Below, piece by piece: positions 15,878 to 24,031 of a DNA stretch of 38,963 bases; the stretch's first letter is position 1, and every line of letters begins with the position of its first letter. Below the pieces are notes generated by a model, which ran no database searches, was not told where the DNA came from, and saw only the letters and a list, made by a program, of their open reading frames with translations. The DNA is taken from positions 13,326-52,288 of the forward strand of contig JAOAGV010000020.1 of assembly GCA_026415575.1 (NCBI GenBank), written 5' to 3'. A program made the position numbers and the translations under genes. The stretch comes from Candidatus Sumerlaeia bacterium (GTDB taxonomy: Bacteria > Sumerlaeota > Sumerlaeia > JADFCW01).

Positions 15878-17341
15878 CTATTCGGCAAAGTATTTCTTTC
15901 GTATCCAGTCCGGCTGCCACTGGTCCGGCTCGCGTTTCTGGCCGGTCAGGTCCACCTTTTCCGGTGCTTTGTTTTCCGTCGGAAGCACCACGTCGTCGCC
16001 CACTTTGGCCTGCCATTCTTTCATCAACGCCAACAGACGCTGCACGTGAGGCGCAAACTCCGGACGGTCTATCAAGTTGGTCTTTTCATCCGGATCGTTT
16101 TGCAGGTCAAACAGCTGCATGTGGCTGATCCGGGGGTAGCAGATCAACTTCCATCGTTCGTCGCGGACGGCGCGTTGAAGTTTGATATACGGCAGGAAGA
16201 TCGAATCGCGGACACGCTCTTTTTTCCCCTCCCACAACGGACGCAGGCTGACGCCCTCGACATCGGCAGGCGGCGCGATTCCGAGGACGTCGCACAGCGT
16301 CGGAAAGACGTCATGCAAATACGTGAACGCCGTCGTGGATTTGCCTTGCGGGATGGACGGTCCGGCAAAAATTAACGGGCAGCGCATACTGTGCTCATAG
16401 ACGCTCTGTTTGCCCAGCAGGCCGTGACTGCCGAGGGCAAGGCCTTGGTCGGCGGCGAATACGATAATCGTGTTGTCGGCAAATCCGCGCTGCTTCAGCA
16501 CATCGAGGATGCGGCCGATCTGGCCGTCCATGTGGGTGATCAACCCGTAGTATTCGGCCAGTTGGTCGCGGATGACGGCCTCGGTGCGCGGCCAAGGGGC
16601 GAGATTTTCGTCGCGGCCGCCGCGCATGGCGCCGTTGTCAAAGGGATGCTGCGGCAGGAAATTCGCGGGCAGCGGCGGAAGGTTCCGGTAATACATCTGG
16701 CGGAACTCCATCGGAGGCATGCGGGGGTCGTGCGGCGCGGTGAACGCCACATAGCAGAAAAACGGCTTCTTGCCGTCGTGCTGGTTGAGAAACTCGATGG
16801 CGGAGTCGGCGAACAGTTCGCTCGAAAACTTCTCGCCCGTTCGTTGCTCGGTCAGCCGGCCGTCGGGGCCCAGATCGCGCACGGGCACCTTCGTGTGGTC
16901 GGACATGCCGCCGAACATAATGTTTTTCCCTTTCTGAAAGGCGCGCAGCCATGAGGGCTGGCCGTTGTGCCACTTGCCTGTGGCAAACGTCACGTAGCCA
17001 TGTTGCTGGAGCACTTCGGGCATCAGCACGGTACCCTTGAGCGTGTTGGTGTCAATGCGGAACCACGTCTTGCCGGTCATGAGCATGGCGCGGCTGGGAA
17101 CGCACACGGCGCCGCTGTCGCCGCCGAAGCAATAATTGGTGCGGAAACTGTAGCCCGCCGAGACCAGCCGGTCGAGATTGGGCGTTTGGATGTGCGGATT
17201 GCCGTGTGCGGCAATCGTATCGGCGCGCATATCATCGGCGAACAGGAACAGAATGTTCGGCTTCTGCGCCGCCCAAGCGCCACTGCCCATGCCCAAAATG
17301 GCAAGGACCAAGGCAAACATGAGGATACTATTGCTTTTCAT
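15878..17341 (-). CDS. Exported sulfatase, Cys-type (S1 family)
   Basis: The start at 17341 follows AGGGGAG. The frame remains open upstream, but that part is an Arg/Lys-rich misread of the preceding gene. The 487-aa product has a Sec signal (about residues 1-25). Its sulfatase domain has metal ligands F-A-D-D (Asp36/37) and the formylglycine motif C80-V-P-S-R84 followed by MLMTG. FAADQGLALGSHGLLGK carries the later active-site D-x-G-x-x-L-G-x-H-G pattern. It needs conversion of Cys80 to formylglycine, and no maturase is in this window. Probably it removes sulfate esters from a polysaccharide outside the cytoplasm. It is 67 bases downstream of the second sulfatase, likely in one transcript. 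Confidence 0.93.
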   Translation of the reverse strand: MKSNSILMFALVLAILGMGSGAWAAQKPNILFLFADDMRADTIAAHGNPHIQTPNLDRLVSAGYSFRTNYCFGGDSGAVCVPSRAMLMTGKTWFRIDTNTLKGTVLMPEVLQQHGYVTFATGKWHNGQPSWLRAFQKGKNIMFGGMSDHTKVPVRDLGPDGRLTEQRTGEKFSSELFADSAIEFLNQHDGKKPFFCYVAFTAPHDPRMPPMEFRQMYYRNLPPLPANFLPQHPFDNGAMRGGRDENLAPWPRTEAVIRDQLAEYYGLITHMDGQIGRILDVLKQRGFADNTIIVFAADQGLALGSHGLLGKQSVYEHSMRCPLIFAGPSIPQGKSTTAFTYLHDVFPTLCDVLGIAPPADVEGVSLRPLWEGKKERVRDSIFLPYIKLQRAVRDERWKLICYPRISHMQLFDLQNDPDEKTNLIDRPEFAPHVQRLLALMKEWQAKVGDDVVLPTENKAPEKVDLTGQKREPDQWQPDWIRKKYFAE

Positions 17342-17408
17342 AATGGTCACTCCCCTTAGCAGAAAATATAGGATCCGGCAAAGGCGGTGATTTTCTGACC
17401 ACCGTTTT

Positions 17409-18809
17409 TCACTTCGCCTTTTTCTTTCGCGCGGCTTTTTCTTTGGCTTTGGGTTCGGCGGCTTTGCCTTGAGTTGCTTCGAGGAACATCCGGTCAAATT
17501 CCGCCGGCCGGGCATCCTTGAACTGGTCGAGCGCCTCCTGCAGCATCTTGGCCGCCGCGGCCGCCTCACCCGTCAGCGTATCTACTTTCAGCGGCTGCTT
17601 TTCCTCGATGTCGTTGGCCAGATCGAAAAACTCGCCCGTGCGGTAGAGTTTGTAGCGCTGGGTGAACGCGAACTCGCGGACAGTCATGTCGGCACCCTGC
17701 CGAGGCGAATACCACGAATAGACCCACGGGCGCGGATTGCCCTTTTCGCCGCGCAGTTGGGGCAGGAAGCTGCGTCCGTCGAACTCCATGCCGCCGACCG
17801 GCTGCACGCCGGCGGCATCCAGAAGCGTCGGCACAAAGTCGGTGCTGTCCACCAGATCATCGCAGACTTTTCCGGCGGCGATATGGCCCGGCCAGCTGGC
17901 AATCAGCGGCACGTGCATGCCGGCCGCGGTTGTGCTGCCTTTGCCGCCGATGACCTTCCGGTTGCCCATCATCGAGACGGTGCCGCGGCCCGTCCCGTTA
18001 TCGCCGGTAAAGATCAGAAGCGTATTCTCGCGAATACCGAGGGTGTCGAGTTTCTCCACCACCCGCCCGATCATTTTGTCCATATAGGCCACCATGTCGC
18101 CGAAGTGCTCGGGCTTGACGTTGACCTGTTCGCCCTGTGCCTTGGGGTCCCAGTCCGGACTGTCGGGCGTGGGCTGATAGGGTGCGTGGGTCAGGATCAT
18201 GGGATAGTAAAGGAAGAACGGGACATCCTTTTTTCGCGTGATAAAATCGAGGGCGTAATTGTTGATCAACTCTGGGCCGTATTCGCCGTTGGTAAAGTCC
18301 TTTTCGACGCCGTTGATTTCGAGGCCCGGATTGGCGTAGCGCGGGGGCCGCCGGGTGTGTTGCCACAAGCAGTATTCATCGAAGCCGAATGTTTTTGGCA
18401 GGTTCACGTCGCGGCCCAGTTGCCACTTGCCCACTACGCACGTGGCATAGCCGGCGGCTTTGAGATGGTTGGCAAAGGTGACGGCGCGCGGGTCCATGGT
18501 GCCAAAGTTGATGTAGTTGCGGATGTTATACAGACCGGTCATCATCTGCACGCGGGTTGGGGTGCACAGCGGCTGGACGTAGCAATGCGTGAAGCGGACG
18601 CCGGTGGCTGCCAGTCGGTCGAGCACCGGCGTTTTATAGGACGTACCTCCGTTGGCCCCGATGGTTTCATAACCAAGATCGTCGGCCATGAACACGATGA
18701 GGTTGGGTTTGCGGGCCTTGAGGGCATCGGCGGCGTGCAGTCCTTGCGCCAGCGCCGGCACCAGCAATGCCAGTGAAAGAAGAACACGTTTTCGGGTAAC
18801 GGATTTCAT
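17409..18809 (-). CDS. Exported sulfatase with C-T-P-T-R active site
   Basis: The start at 18809 follows GGAGG and overlaps the esterase stop as ATGA. The 466-aa protein has a Sec signal (about 1-26), metal ligands M-A-D-D (Asp43/44) and the modified-Cys motif C82-T-P-T-R86, where Thr replaces the usual Ser; variants of this position are known in S1 sulfatases. [10 protein letters not shown] is the later metal-binding segment. The C-terminus ends in a Lys-rich tail ([11 protein letters not shown]), a feature shared with two other exported enzymes in the window. Coupling to the CE15-like gene suggests the two act on the same sulfated, uronate-containing glycan. Confidence 0.92.
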   Translation of the reverse strand: MKSVTRKRVLLSLALLVPALAQGLHAADALKARKPNLIVFMADDLGYETIGANGGTSYKTPVLDRLAATGVRFTHCYVQPLCTPTRVQMMTGLYNIRNYINFGTMDPRAVTFANHLKAAGYATCVVGKWQLGRDVNLPKTFGFDEYCLWQHTRRPPRYANPGLEINGVEKDFTNGEYGPELINNYALDFITRKKDVPFFLYYPMILTHAPYQPTPDSPDWDPKAQGEQVNVKPEHFGDMVAYMDKMIGRVVEKLDTLGIRENTLLIFTGDNGTGRGTVSMMGNRKVIGGKGSTTAAGMHVPLIASWPGHIAAGKVCDDLVDSTDFVPTLLDAAGVQPVGGMEFDGRSFLPQLRGEKGNPRPWVYSWYSPRQGADMTVREFAFTQRYKLYRTGEFFDLANDIEEKQPLKVDTLTGEAAAAAKMLQEALDQFKDARPAEFDRMFLEATQGKAAEPKAKEKAARKKKAK

Positions 18810-20230
18810 TTGCCTGCCTCCTTGAACAATTGATCCGCGTGATCCAGATACAGTTTCCAATCCCACAAAGTCAAGCCATGACCGCCTTCGCGGATGTGAT
18901 AGGCAATCGGGCCGTTAACATACAGATCGTTGACGAGGGGCATCTCATCTTTCATCGCGGCGGCTTTCCCGTACAGCGCCCACACCTTTGAGGCCTCGAC
19001 GAGCGAGAGCCACGAGCCGCGAGGGTCGGCCCACAAGTCGTCCGAGGCGTCGCCGCCGTGATAGGCCCGCGGGGCCACCAGCGCGACCAATTGATGCTGA
19101 TCCACCGGCAGGGCATCTATCTTTTTCGCATAGTTGGCGTAAGTGGGTGTGAACCAATGGGGAAACGAGCGCGTAATCTGTCCGAGCGTTTCGCCGAAGT
19201 TGCGGCGAGCGAGTGCCGGTCCGCCTTCGCCGGCATTGTTGACGCAAGTCAGCGCGAAGCGGGTGTCCTGCGCACCCGCCCACAAACTGGTCTTGCCGCC
19301 GCGCGAGTGGCCGATCACCGCGACCCGCGACGGATTAATGTCGGGATCGGTCTCAAAGTAGTCCATGGCGCGCGAGCCCGACCATGCCCACGCGCACAAC
19401 GCACCCCATGTGAGTTCGCCGGGCTTGTCGTAATGCTGGCGATAGAAAGCACGGATGCCCGTGGTGGCCTTGGCATTGTCCGGCTCGACTTCGTCGGCGA
19501 CATTAATGGCCGCGACGGCGTAACCGCGCCCGATGACATACTCCGCCGGCCAGAACTCGGATTGGGTTTTTCGCGTGGGGTCGGTGTTGTCCGGCCCGCG
19601 ATGATTGAGCAGGAGGAAAACCGGCGCGCGGCCCCGCCGCTCGTTGGGCACAAACAGCGTCAGGTGGAACGTGAACGGCTCGCCCTTTAGCTGGAAGCCG
19701 ATCGCCACACGCTTGAGGGTTGCCTTGCCGTCCATGGCTTTCGGGTCGGCCTCGACGGTGCGGAACGCCAGCGTGTCGGGCTTCGGCGGCGCCACGCCAT
19801 AGACTTCGCGGCGGAACAGTTCGATCAACTCGCCGCGGCGCTGCTGCTCCCACTGCGCCGGCGTGGTGATCTTGCCGCCGGCTGAATCAAACAGGCCGGG
19901 CAACACGTAGGGTTGCACCTTGGCTTCGTCGTAGTTGGTGTCCGTGCGTTTGGCGCTCAGGCTGTCAATCAGGGTCTGCGGCGGCTTCCATGGAAACTTC
20001 TTTTCGTAGGCCGACAAATCGGTGTTGATGGGAGCAATGGAGGCCGATTTCTGCTTCGACGCAGCCCCATAAGCCGAAAACGGAGCGCCGGCCGCCCACA
20101 CCCATGCGCCTGCAAGCAGCAACGCCATCGGAGAGGCCCATTTGGACGGCCGTCTGCGCCGGACCGCGGTCGTGCCGGTGGCCCAACGCCCGCATTCGCC
20201 CGCTGCGATGTTCTCCCATGTTGTTCTCAT
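18806..20230 (-). CDS. Exported CE15-like glucuronoyl esterase / alpha-beta hydrolase
   Basis: The start at 20230 follows GAGGAGG six bases upstream. The frame stays open to 20578, but no credible start precedes it. The 474-aa product has a long basic N-region and a hydrophobic export segment (about 32-57). The hydrolase core shows [16 protein letters not shown] with nucleophile Ser309, NNAGEGG with Glu335 and EGGHG with His451. This Ser-Glu-His layout and the G-x-S-R-x-G-K context match bacterial CE15 glucuronoyl esterases, which cut ester bonds of glucuronic acid to lignin alcohols or other groups. Acetyl-xylan-esterase-like activity is the alternative. It is first gene of a three-gene unit with two sulfatases. 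Confidence 0.85.
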   Translation of the reverse strand: MRTTWENIAAGECGRWATGTTAVRRRRPSKWASPMALLLAGAWVWAAGAPFSAYGAASKQKSASIAPINTDLSAYEKKFPWKPPQTLIDSLSAKRTDTNYDEAKVQPYVLPGLFDSAGGKITTPAQWEQQRRGELIELFRREVYGVAPPKPDTLAFRTVEADPKAMDGKATLKRVAIGFQLKGEPFTFHLTLFVPNERRGRAPVFLLLNHRGPDNTDPTRKTQSEFWPAEYVIGRGYAVAAINVADEVEPDNAKATTGIRAFYRQHYDKPGELTWGALCAWAWSGSRAMDYFETDPDINPSRVAVIGHSRGGKTSLWAGAQDTRFALTCVNNAGEGGPALARRNFGETLGQITRSFPHWFTPTYANYAKKIDALPVDQHQLVALVAPRAYHGGDASDDLWADPRGSWLSLVEASKVWALYGKAAAMKDEMPLVNDLYVNGPIAYHIREGGHGLTLWDWKLYLDHADQLFKEAGK

Positions 20231-20466
20231 CGGTTTCCTCCTCGAAGTGAATTCCTGCGGTTTGGTTTCGCCGGAAAAGGAAAGGGTTGCGATAGACCCG
20301 CGCATGGCCGTGTCGCCACAAGCGGATAAATTTCTTGACGTTATGTTTGCGTGCGAACCAAAACCTGTGGCTGGTGGCGCAAATATCAAATAGTCTACCC
20401 TTTGGGCCGTGTATAGTCCAAAGGATTCATTAGACGTATATCGCCGGTCTGACTTTTGCAAGAGGC

Positions 20467-20634
20467 TCAATGGTCTGTTTTGAGAAAATTCACGGCATCG
20501 GCAACCACCCTTCTGCTGGTCTCTTCGGTCAAGACCTCGCCGAAATTGTAGTTTGGGGTGATGCACCGCTTCGAGCATTGCAAAGATTGATGTGCCGGTC
20601 CGGTCGCAGCCTTGCCGAAGCGGTGGTAATCCAT
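20467..20634 (-). pseudogene. Possible C-terminal remnant of a small protein
   Basis: A 55-codon frame from ATG 20634 to TGA 20467 ends with NYNFGEVLTEETSRRVVADA, a helical stretch of the kind seen near the C-termini of HEPN-like and other small helical proteins. The upstream sequence in the same frame is interrupted by a stop just before the codons for WQNKKG. No good ribosome site precedes the ATG. It could be a decayed gene end or chance. Confidence 0.2.
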
Positions 20635-20804
20635 GCAGCCAGAATGAACGAAGCCCTTTTTATTTTGCCATCCCGAATCTCATCCTTGCCACTCCATAAA
20701 GCGGTCGGTCAACAGACCCTTCAGCCGGCTGCATCAATAAAAGAGTTTCCGTGTTGTGAAACGTTTATTTTATGCGCGGGTTCCCCTCCACACCTCGCCA
20801 AGGG

Positions 20805-20950
20805 CTTTGGAGTGCGGGCAGCCATACTGCCGCTTTGCTGAAATCGTCCGTCGTCCGACAAAGCGTCGGTGCTGAGGAAATAACTCACGCTTGGCGGGGC
20901 CGAGTTTGCCAAAAAAGAAAAAGCGGCAGCACGGCTGCCGCAGTCCAAAG
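20805..20950 (-). repeat. Palindrome-bounded repeat element, copy B
   Basis: The left arm reads CTTTGGAGTGCGGGCAGCC then ATACTGCCGCTTT. The right arm (20919-20950) reads AAAGCGGCAGCACGGCTGCC then GCAGTCCAAAG, its inverse. AAGCGT (20861-20866) and ACGCTT (20887-20892) form an interior stem. Read on the minus strand, the interior matches copy D nearly base for base in several blocks (for example CAAACTC, CAAGCGT, ACGCTTTGTC, GACGACGGACG). Confidence 0.85.
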
Positions 20951-21153
20951 TGTCGGCCGATTTGTGGATAATGACAAGAGTGCTGCCTCAGACCATTTCC
21001 TTTTCACCCTTTCAGCACCCAAATGCCACAGCATGATTGAATGACCTTTTCCGGATTTCGAGAGAAGGCTCAAGCGCGGAGCAAGCATTTTTGGACTTGA
21101 TTTTCACTGCCCCTATCGGCAGCCTTTCCCCATAGAAAGGTGGATAAGCGAAA

Positions 21154-21387
21154 ATGCCGATTTTTGAGTATCGTTGTCTCAAATGCAAAAATGACTTTGA
21201 CGAGCTAATCCGCAACAAAGCGGATGAAGAAAGCGTCGTTTGTCCCAAGTGCGGGTCGCGCAAGGTGCGCAAACAGATGTCGGCGTTTGGGGTTCAGGGC
21301 GCCGTATCCAAGACGATCAGCTCGGCCTCGGGCGGCGGCAGCTGCTCCAGTTGCAGCGCCCATAGTTGCTCGACGTGCGGACGGTAG
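21154..21387 (+). CDS. FmdB-family zinc-ribbon protein
   Basis: The 77-aa product begins MPIFEYRC, the conserved start of the FmdB/CxxC_CxxC_SSSS family, with one zinc ribbon made by C8, C11, C30 and C33. The family is often annotated as regulatory, named after a gene near the methylotroph formamidase operon, but its biochemical role is poorly known. The tail is a Gly/Ser/Cys-rich stretch with four further Cys residues (GGGSCSSCSAHSC), as often seen in this family. An AAAGGTGG stretch upstream can serve as ribosome site. It is followed 88 bases later by a small coiled-coil gene on the same strand. Confidence 0.9.
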   Translation: MPIFEYRCLKCKNDFDELIRNKADEESVVCPKCGSRKVRKQMSAFGVQGAVSKTISSASGGGSCSSCSAHSCSTCGR

Positions 21388-21475
21388 GCGTACCGCGGGC
21401 CTGCCGGCCCGCGAAATTGTTTTTCCAGCCATGGGCGCGATGCCCAGGCCAAAACCCAGGCGGGAGGACCCGGTC

Positions 21476-21718
21476 ATGGGCATCAGCAACGAGGAAATCG
21501 TAAAGTTTGTGCAGGAAAAAATCGCCGAGAAAAACGAGGTCATCCGCGAACAGCAGATGCAAATTCAGGAATTGCAGCAGCAGATGGCCGAGCGCGAGGA
21601 AGCGCTCAGCACGCTGCGAACCCAGTTGGCGGACGTGCAGAAGCAGTTGGCCGAGGTGCGCGAGCAGGCGGCCGACCGCGAGGAGCTGTACCGCAAGCTG
21701 GCTGAAGTGGTGGATTAG
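21476..21718 (+). CDS. Small coiled-coil protein (80 aa)
   Basis: The start at 21476 follows GGGAGG at 21462-21467; the frame stays open further upstream without a plausible start. The product is one long coiled coil rich in Glu and Gln (QMQIQELQQQMAEREEAL) with heptad hydrophobics from about residue 6 to 80, and no other domain. It may dimerise or pair with another coiled coil. Its stop overlaps that of the convergent acetyltransferase gene by four bases. Function unknown. Confidence 0.75.
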   Translation: MGISNEEIVKFVQEKIAEKNEVIREQQMQIQELQQQMAEREEALSTLRTQLADVQKQLAEVREQAADREELYRKLAEVVD

Positions 21719-22473
21719 GCGAGCGCCTGCGGCGGCAGGCGCTTTTCCAATTCCGCACAGCAACGGCAGTCGCCGCGGCCGCATAGAAAGCGCCGCGGAT
21801 TGTTGCGTTCAATCGCCGCAGCCCACTCCACGATTCTAGACGCGGTCATCCAGATCATCTTCCCCCATGCGCTTTCCATTTGCCGCGCAAGTCCTGCCGA
21901 TTCCAGTTCCTCTCCGAAGGAAGTGTAGGACCAGTCGCACGGCGCAGCCACATAGCGCCGGCGGCGTTTCCCGCCAAACTCCAACACCGTCTCAACGTTG
22001 ATCCATTCGACCGGTCGGTCGCGTTCGATGGACAAGCGCCCGACGTGAATCAGCGCATTGGCGCGGTGATCGCCGCCCAGAAGCAGAGCCTTCCCGCCCC
22101 TTGCTGCAAGCTGCCCGAGCGGCGTTTCGGGCCGAAAAGGCAGATACACGTCGTGATCGCGGATGATTTCGTGAGCTGCCGGGCCCAGCACGGCAACCGA
22201 ATGGGCGGGGTGATTGCTGCGGACAACGCCCGGCCAGCGGCGAAACCGCTCGGCAAAACGGCCCGTGGCGGCCGGCGTTTTGTTGCGGTCGAACTGCGCG
22301 CCGCATGTGAAAGTGGGCACCAGAATATAGCCGTTGCGGCCGACGGCGGCGGCTAATTCGGCGATCAGGTCGTCGAGCGCCGTTTCGCTGCAGCCGGCCG
22401 TCTCGACATCGCCGAAAACACCCAGCCAGTCGCCCTCACGCAAACCGAGTTTGTGCAGTTGCTCGCGCAGCAT
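21715..22473 (-). CDS. AAC(3)-fold N-acetyltransferase family protein
   Basis: The 252-aa protein matches the aminoglycoside 3-N-acetyltransferase (Antibiotic_NAT) family: G-x-Y-I-L-V-P-T-F-T (about 48-56), the S-N-H-P-A-H-S-V-A-V-L-G-P block (86-98), and G-Q-L-A-A-R-G-G-K-A-L-L-L-G. Relatives acetylate amino groups with acetyl-CoA, and many are not resistance enzymes but act on amino sugars or cell-surface precursors. The C-terminus adds a Cys-rich patch (CGRGDCRCC) that is unusual for the family. It may be co-transcribed with the oxidoreductase gene upstream (127-base gap). Substrate unknown. Confidence 0.82.
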   Translation of the reverse strand: MLREQLHKLGLREGDWLGVFGDVETAGCSETALDDLIAELAAAVGRNGYILVPTFTCGAQFDRNKTPAATGRFAERFRRWPGVVRSNHPAHSVAVLGPAAHEIIRDHDVYLPFRPETPLGQLAARGGKALLLGGDHRANALIHVGRLSIERDRPVEWINVETVLEFGGKRRRRYVAAPCDWSYTSFGEELESAGLARQMESAWGKMIWMTASRIVEWAAAIERNNPRRFLCGRGDCRCCAELEKRLPPQALA

Positions 22474-22511
22474 AATTGAAAGTCAACGCAGACAGCCGGA
22501 TAAAAGGAGGA

Positions 22512-22564
22512 CGAATAAGACGCGGCGGACACGCTGCCCTTGACGGTCGAGCCCGTCCTATTCG
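22512..22564 (-). other. Inverted repeat between the oxidoreductase and acetyltransferase genes
   Basis: CGAATAAGACG (22512-22522) and CGTCCTATTCG (22554-22564) are near-perfect inverse copies in the 127-base gap. They could form a stem in the transcript, acting as attenuator or processing site. No T tract follows on either strand. Confidence 0.35.
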
Positions 22565-22600
22565 CCCGATGAATTGCGGTTGCGCGACATGCGATGGGTG

Positions 22601-23914
22601 TCACGCAGTCTTTTTCCGGCTGGTCTTTCGTTCTTTGGGTTTGGCCGCAACGCCTTTTCCGGGAACCGGAATGACCGGCGTGGGCAGTTTGGCCTCGAAA
22701 CTGAGATCCTTGGGCATGAGGTCGAGATCGGAATTGAGCAAACTTTCCCACGTCAGTTTCTGGCCGGTATAGGCGGCCTCGCGGCCAAGGATCGCCGTGA
22801 ATGAACTTTCGGCCACCTGTATGCCCTCATTGCGATACGGTCCCTTCCCCGTGATACTGTCAATCAAGTCCATGTGCTCTTGCACCATGGCGGTTTCGGT
22901 CTGGCCCTTTGCGAGATCGTGGCAGTTGCTAACGCCCTTGGTGCCGGTGACTTCCTCGAACACGCCGCCTGCGCTGTTGTTCCAGTGGCGCGACATGCTC
23001 AGGACGTGGACGGTGCGGCCGCCGACCTTGTATTCATAGTCCACGGAGAAGTTGTCCCAAATGTTGCCGAGATAGTCTTCGTTGGTTTTCCAAGCCCTTC
23101 CGCCGGAGGCAAACGCAGCGACAGGGTGGGCGCCGAGGGCCCAATTAATCACGTCGAGATTGTGGATGTGCTGTTCGACGATGTTGTCGCCGCTGAGCCA
23201 GCAGAAGGAATACCATGCGCGCATTTGCCATTCGAGGTCGCTCCATTCGGGCTTGCGCTCGCGGGCCTTGATGACGGGACCGCCGCACCAGTAGGCGCGT
23301 CCGGCAAGGATGTCGCCGATGTCGCCGGCATGGATTTTCTTGATTGTTTCGATGTAGGAGCCGTCATGACGGCGCTGGGTGCCGGCGACCACCGATAATC
23401 TTTTTTCCTCCGATTTTTTAGCTGCGGCCATAAACCGGCGGATCCCCATGGCGTCGGTGCCGACCGGCTTTTCGCAGAAGATGTGTTTGCCTGCGTTGAC
23501 CGCGGTCTCGAAGTGCATCGGACGGAACCCCGGCGGCGTGGCCAAAATAACGTAATTGACGTCGGTGGCCAAAAGTTTTTGATATGCGTCGAGGCCGGCG
23601 AAACACATATCGTCCTTGAGTGCGACGCCTTTCATGCCCTCAAACGCTTTTCGGGCGGAATCCACTTTGTCCTTGAAGGCATCGGCTATGGCCACCAGCT
23701 GCATGGGGACACCCGTAAGGTCGCTGGCCTGCAAGGCGTTGCGAACGGCGCCGGTGCCGCGCCCGCCGCAACCGATTAGGCCGACTTTAAGCGGGCCCGC
23801 TTCAGCGACATAACCGGGCCGGACAACGGCAACCGTTGCGGCGGCCGCCGAGGCGACAGCAGCGGTTTTCAGGAACTCGCGACGATGAATTTGAGCAGTG
23901 CGTTCGGTGTTCAT
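22601..23914 (-). CDS. Tat-exported Gfo/Idh/MocA oxidoreductase
   Basis: The 437-aa product starts with a twin-arginine signal (RREFLK at 11-16, then an Ala-rich core), so the folded enzyme is exported with its cofactor. The Rossmann loop GLIGCGGRGTG spans 45-55, and E-K-P at 148-150 is the conserved motif of the family. Family members oxidise, reduce or hydrolyse sugars and inositols with NAD(P); some exported ones act as glycoside hydrolases using tightly bound NAD. The C-terminus carries a basic tail (KPKERKTSRKKTA). AAGGAGG precedes the start. The next gene upstream, a sulfatase, ends 117 bases away; a nine-pair stem (23958-23978) lies in that gap. Confidence 0.93.
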   Translation of the reverse strand: MNTERTAQIHRREFLKTAAVASAAAATVAVVRPGYVAEAGPLKVGLIGCGGRGTGAVRNALQASDLTGVPMQLVAIADAFKDKVDSARKAFEGMKGVALKDDMCFAGLDAYQKLLATDVNYVILATPPGFRPMHFETAVNAGKHIFCEKPVGTDAMGIRRFMAAAKKSEEKRLSVVAGTQRRHDGSYIETIKKIHAGDIGDILAGRAYWCGGPVIKARERKPEWSDLEWQMRAWYSFCWLSGDNIVEQHIHNLDVINWALGAHPVAAFASGGRAWKTNEDYLGNIWDNFSVDYEYKVGGRTVHVLSMSRHWNNSAGGVFEEVTGTKGVSNCHDLAKGQTETAMVQEHMDLIDSITGKGPYRNEGIQVAESSFTAILGREAAYTGQKLTWESLLNSDLDLMPKDLSFEAKLPTPVIPVPGKGVAAKPKERKTSRKKTA

Positions 23915-24031
23915 GCTATTCCTCCTTGGGATTTAGGAAAAGGGTTTTTTGTTTTCCGATTTTCCGGACGGAAAAATCCATTGCATGGGCAAAAGGCTCT
24001 TGGACGAAGACGGTCAAGGGTATTTTGTTGC

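Larger units (their letters stand above)
20231..21153 (+). other. Divergent intergenic region with repeat element B and a possible gene remnant
   Basis: 923 bases separate the esterase and the FmdB-like gene. Besides element B (20805-20950) and a 55-codon minus-strand frame at 20467-20634, I see no gene. A 123-codon plus-strand frame at 20470-20841 runs into the repeat arm and lacks a ribosome site. The stretch 20951-21150 holds no recognisable feature. Confidence 0.65.

Noticed and set aside
17469..18776. 435-codon plus-strand frame opposite the second sulfatase
   Set aside because: Antisense shadow of a clear sulfatase; no family motif.
20470..20841. 123-codon plus-strand frame between the esterase and FmdB-like genes
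   Set aside because: It has no ribosome site, ends inside the arm of repeat element B and is not protein-like.
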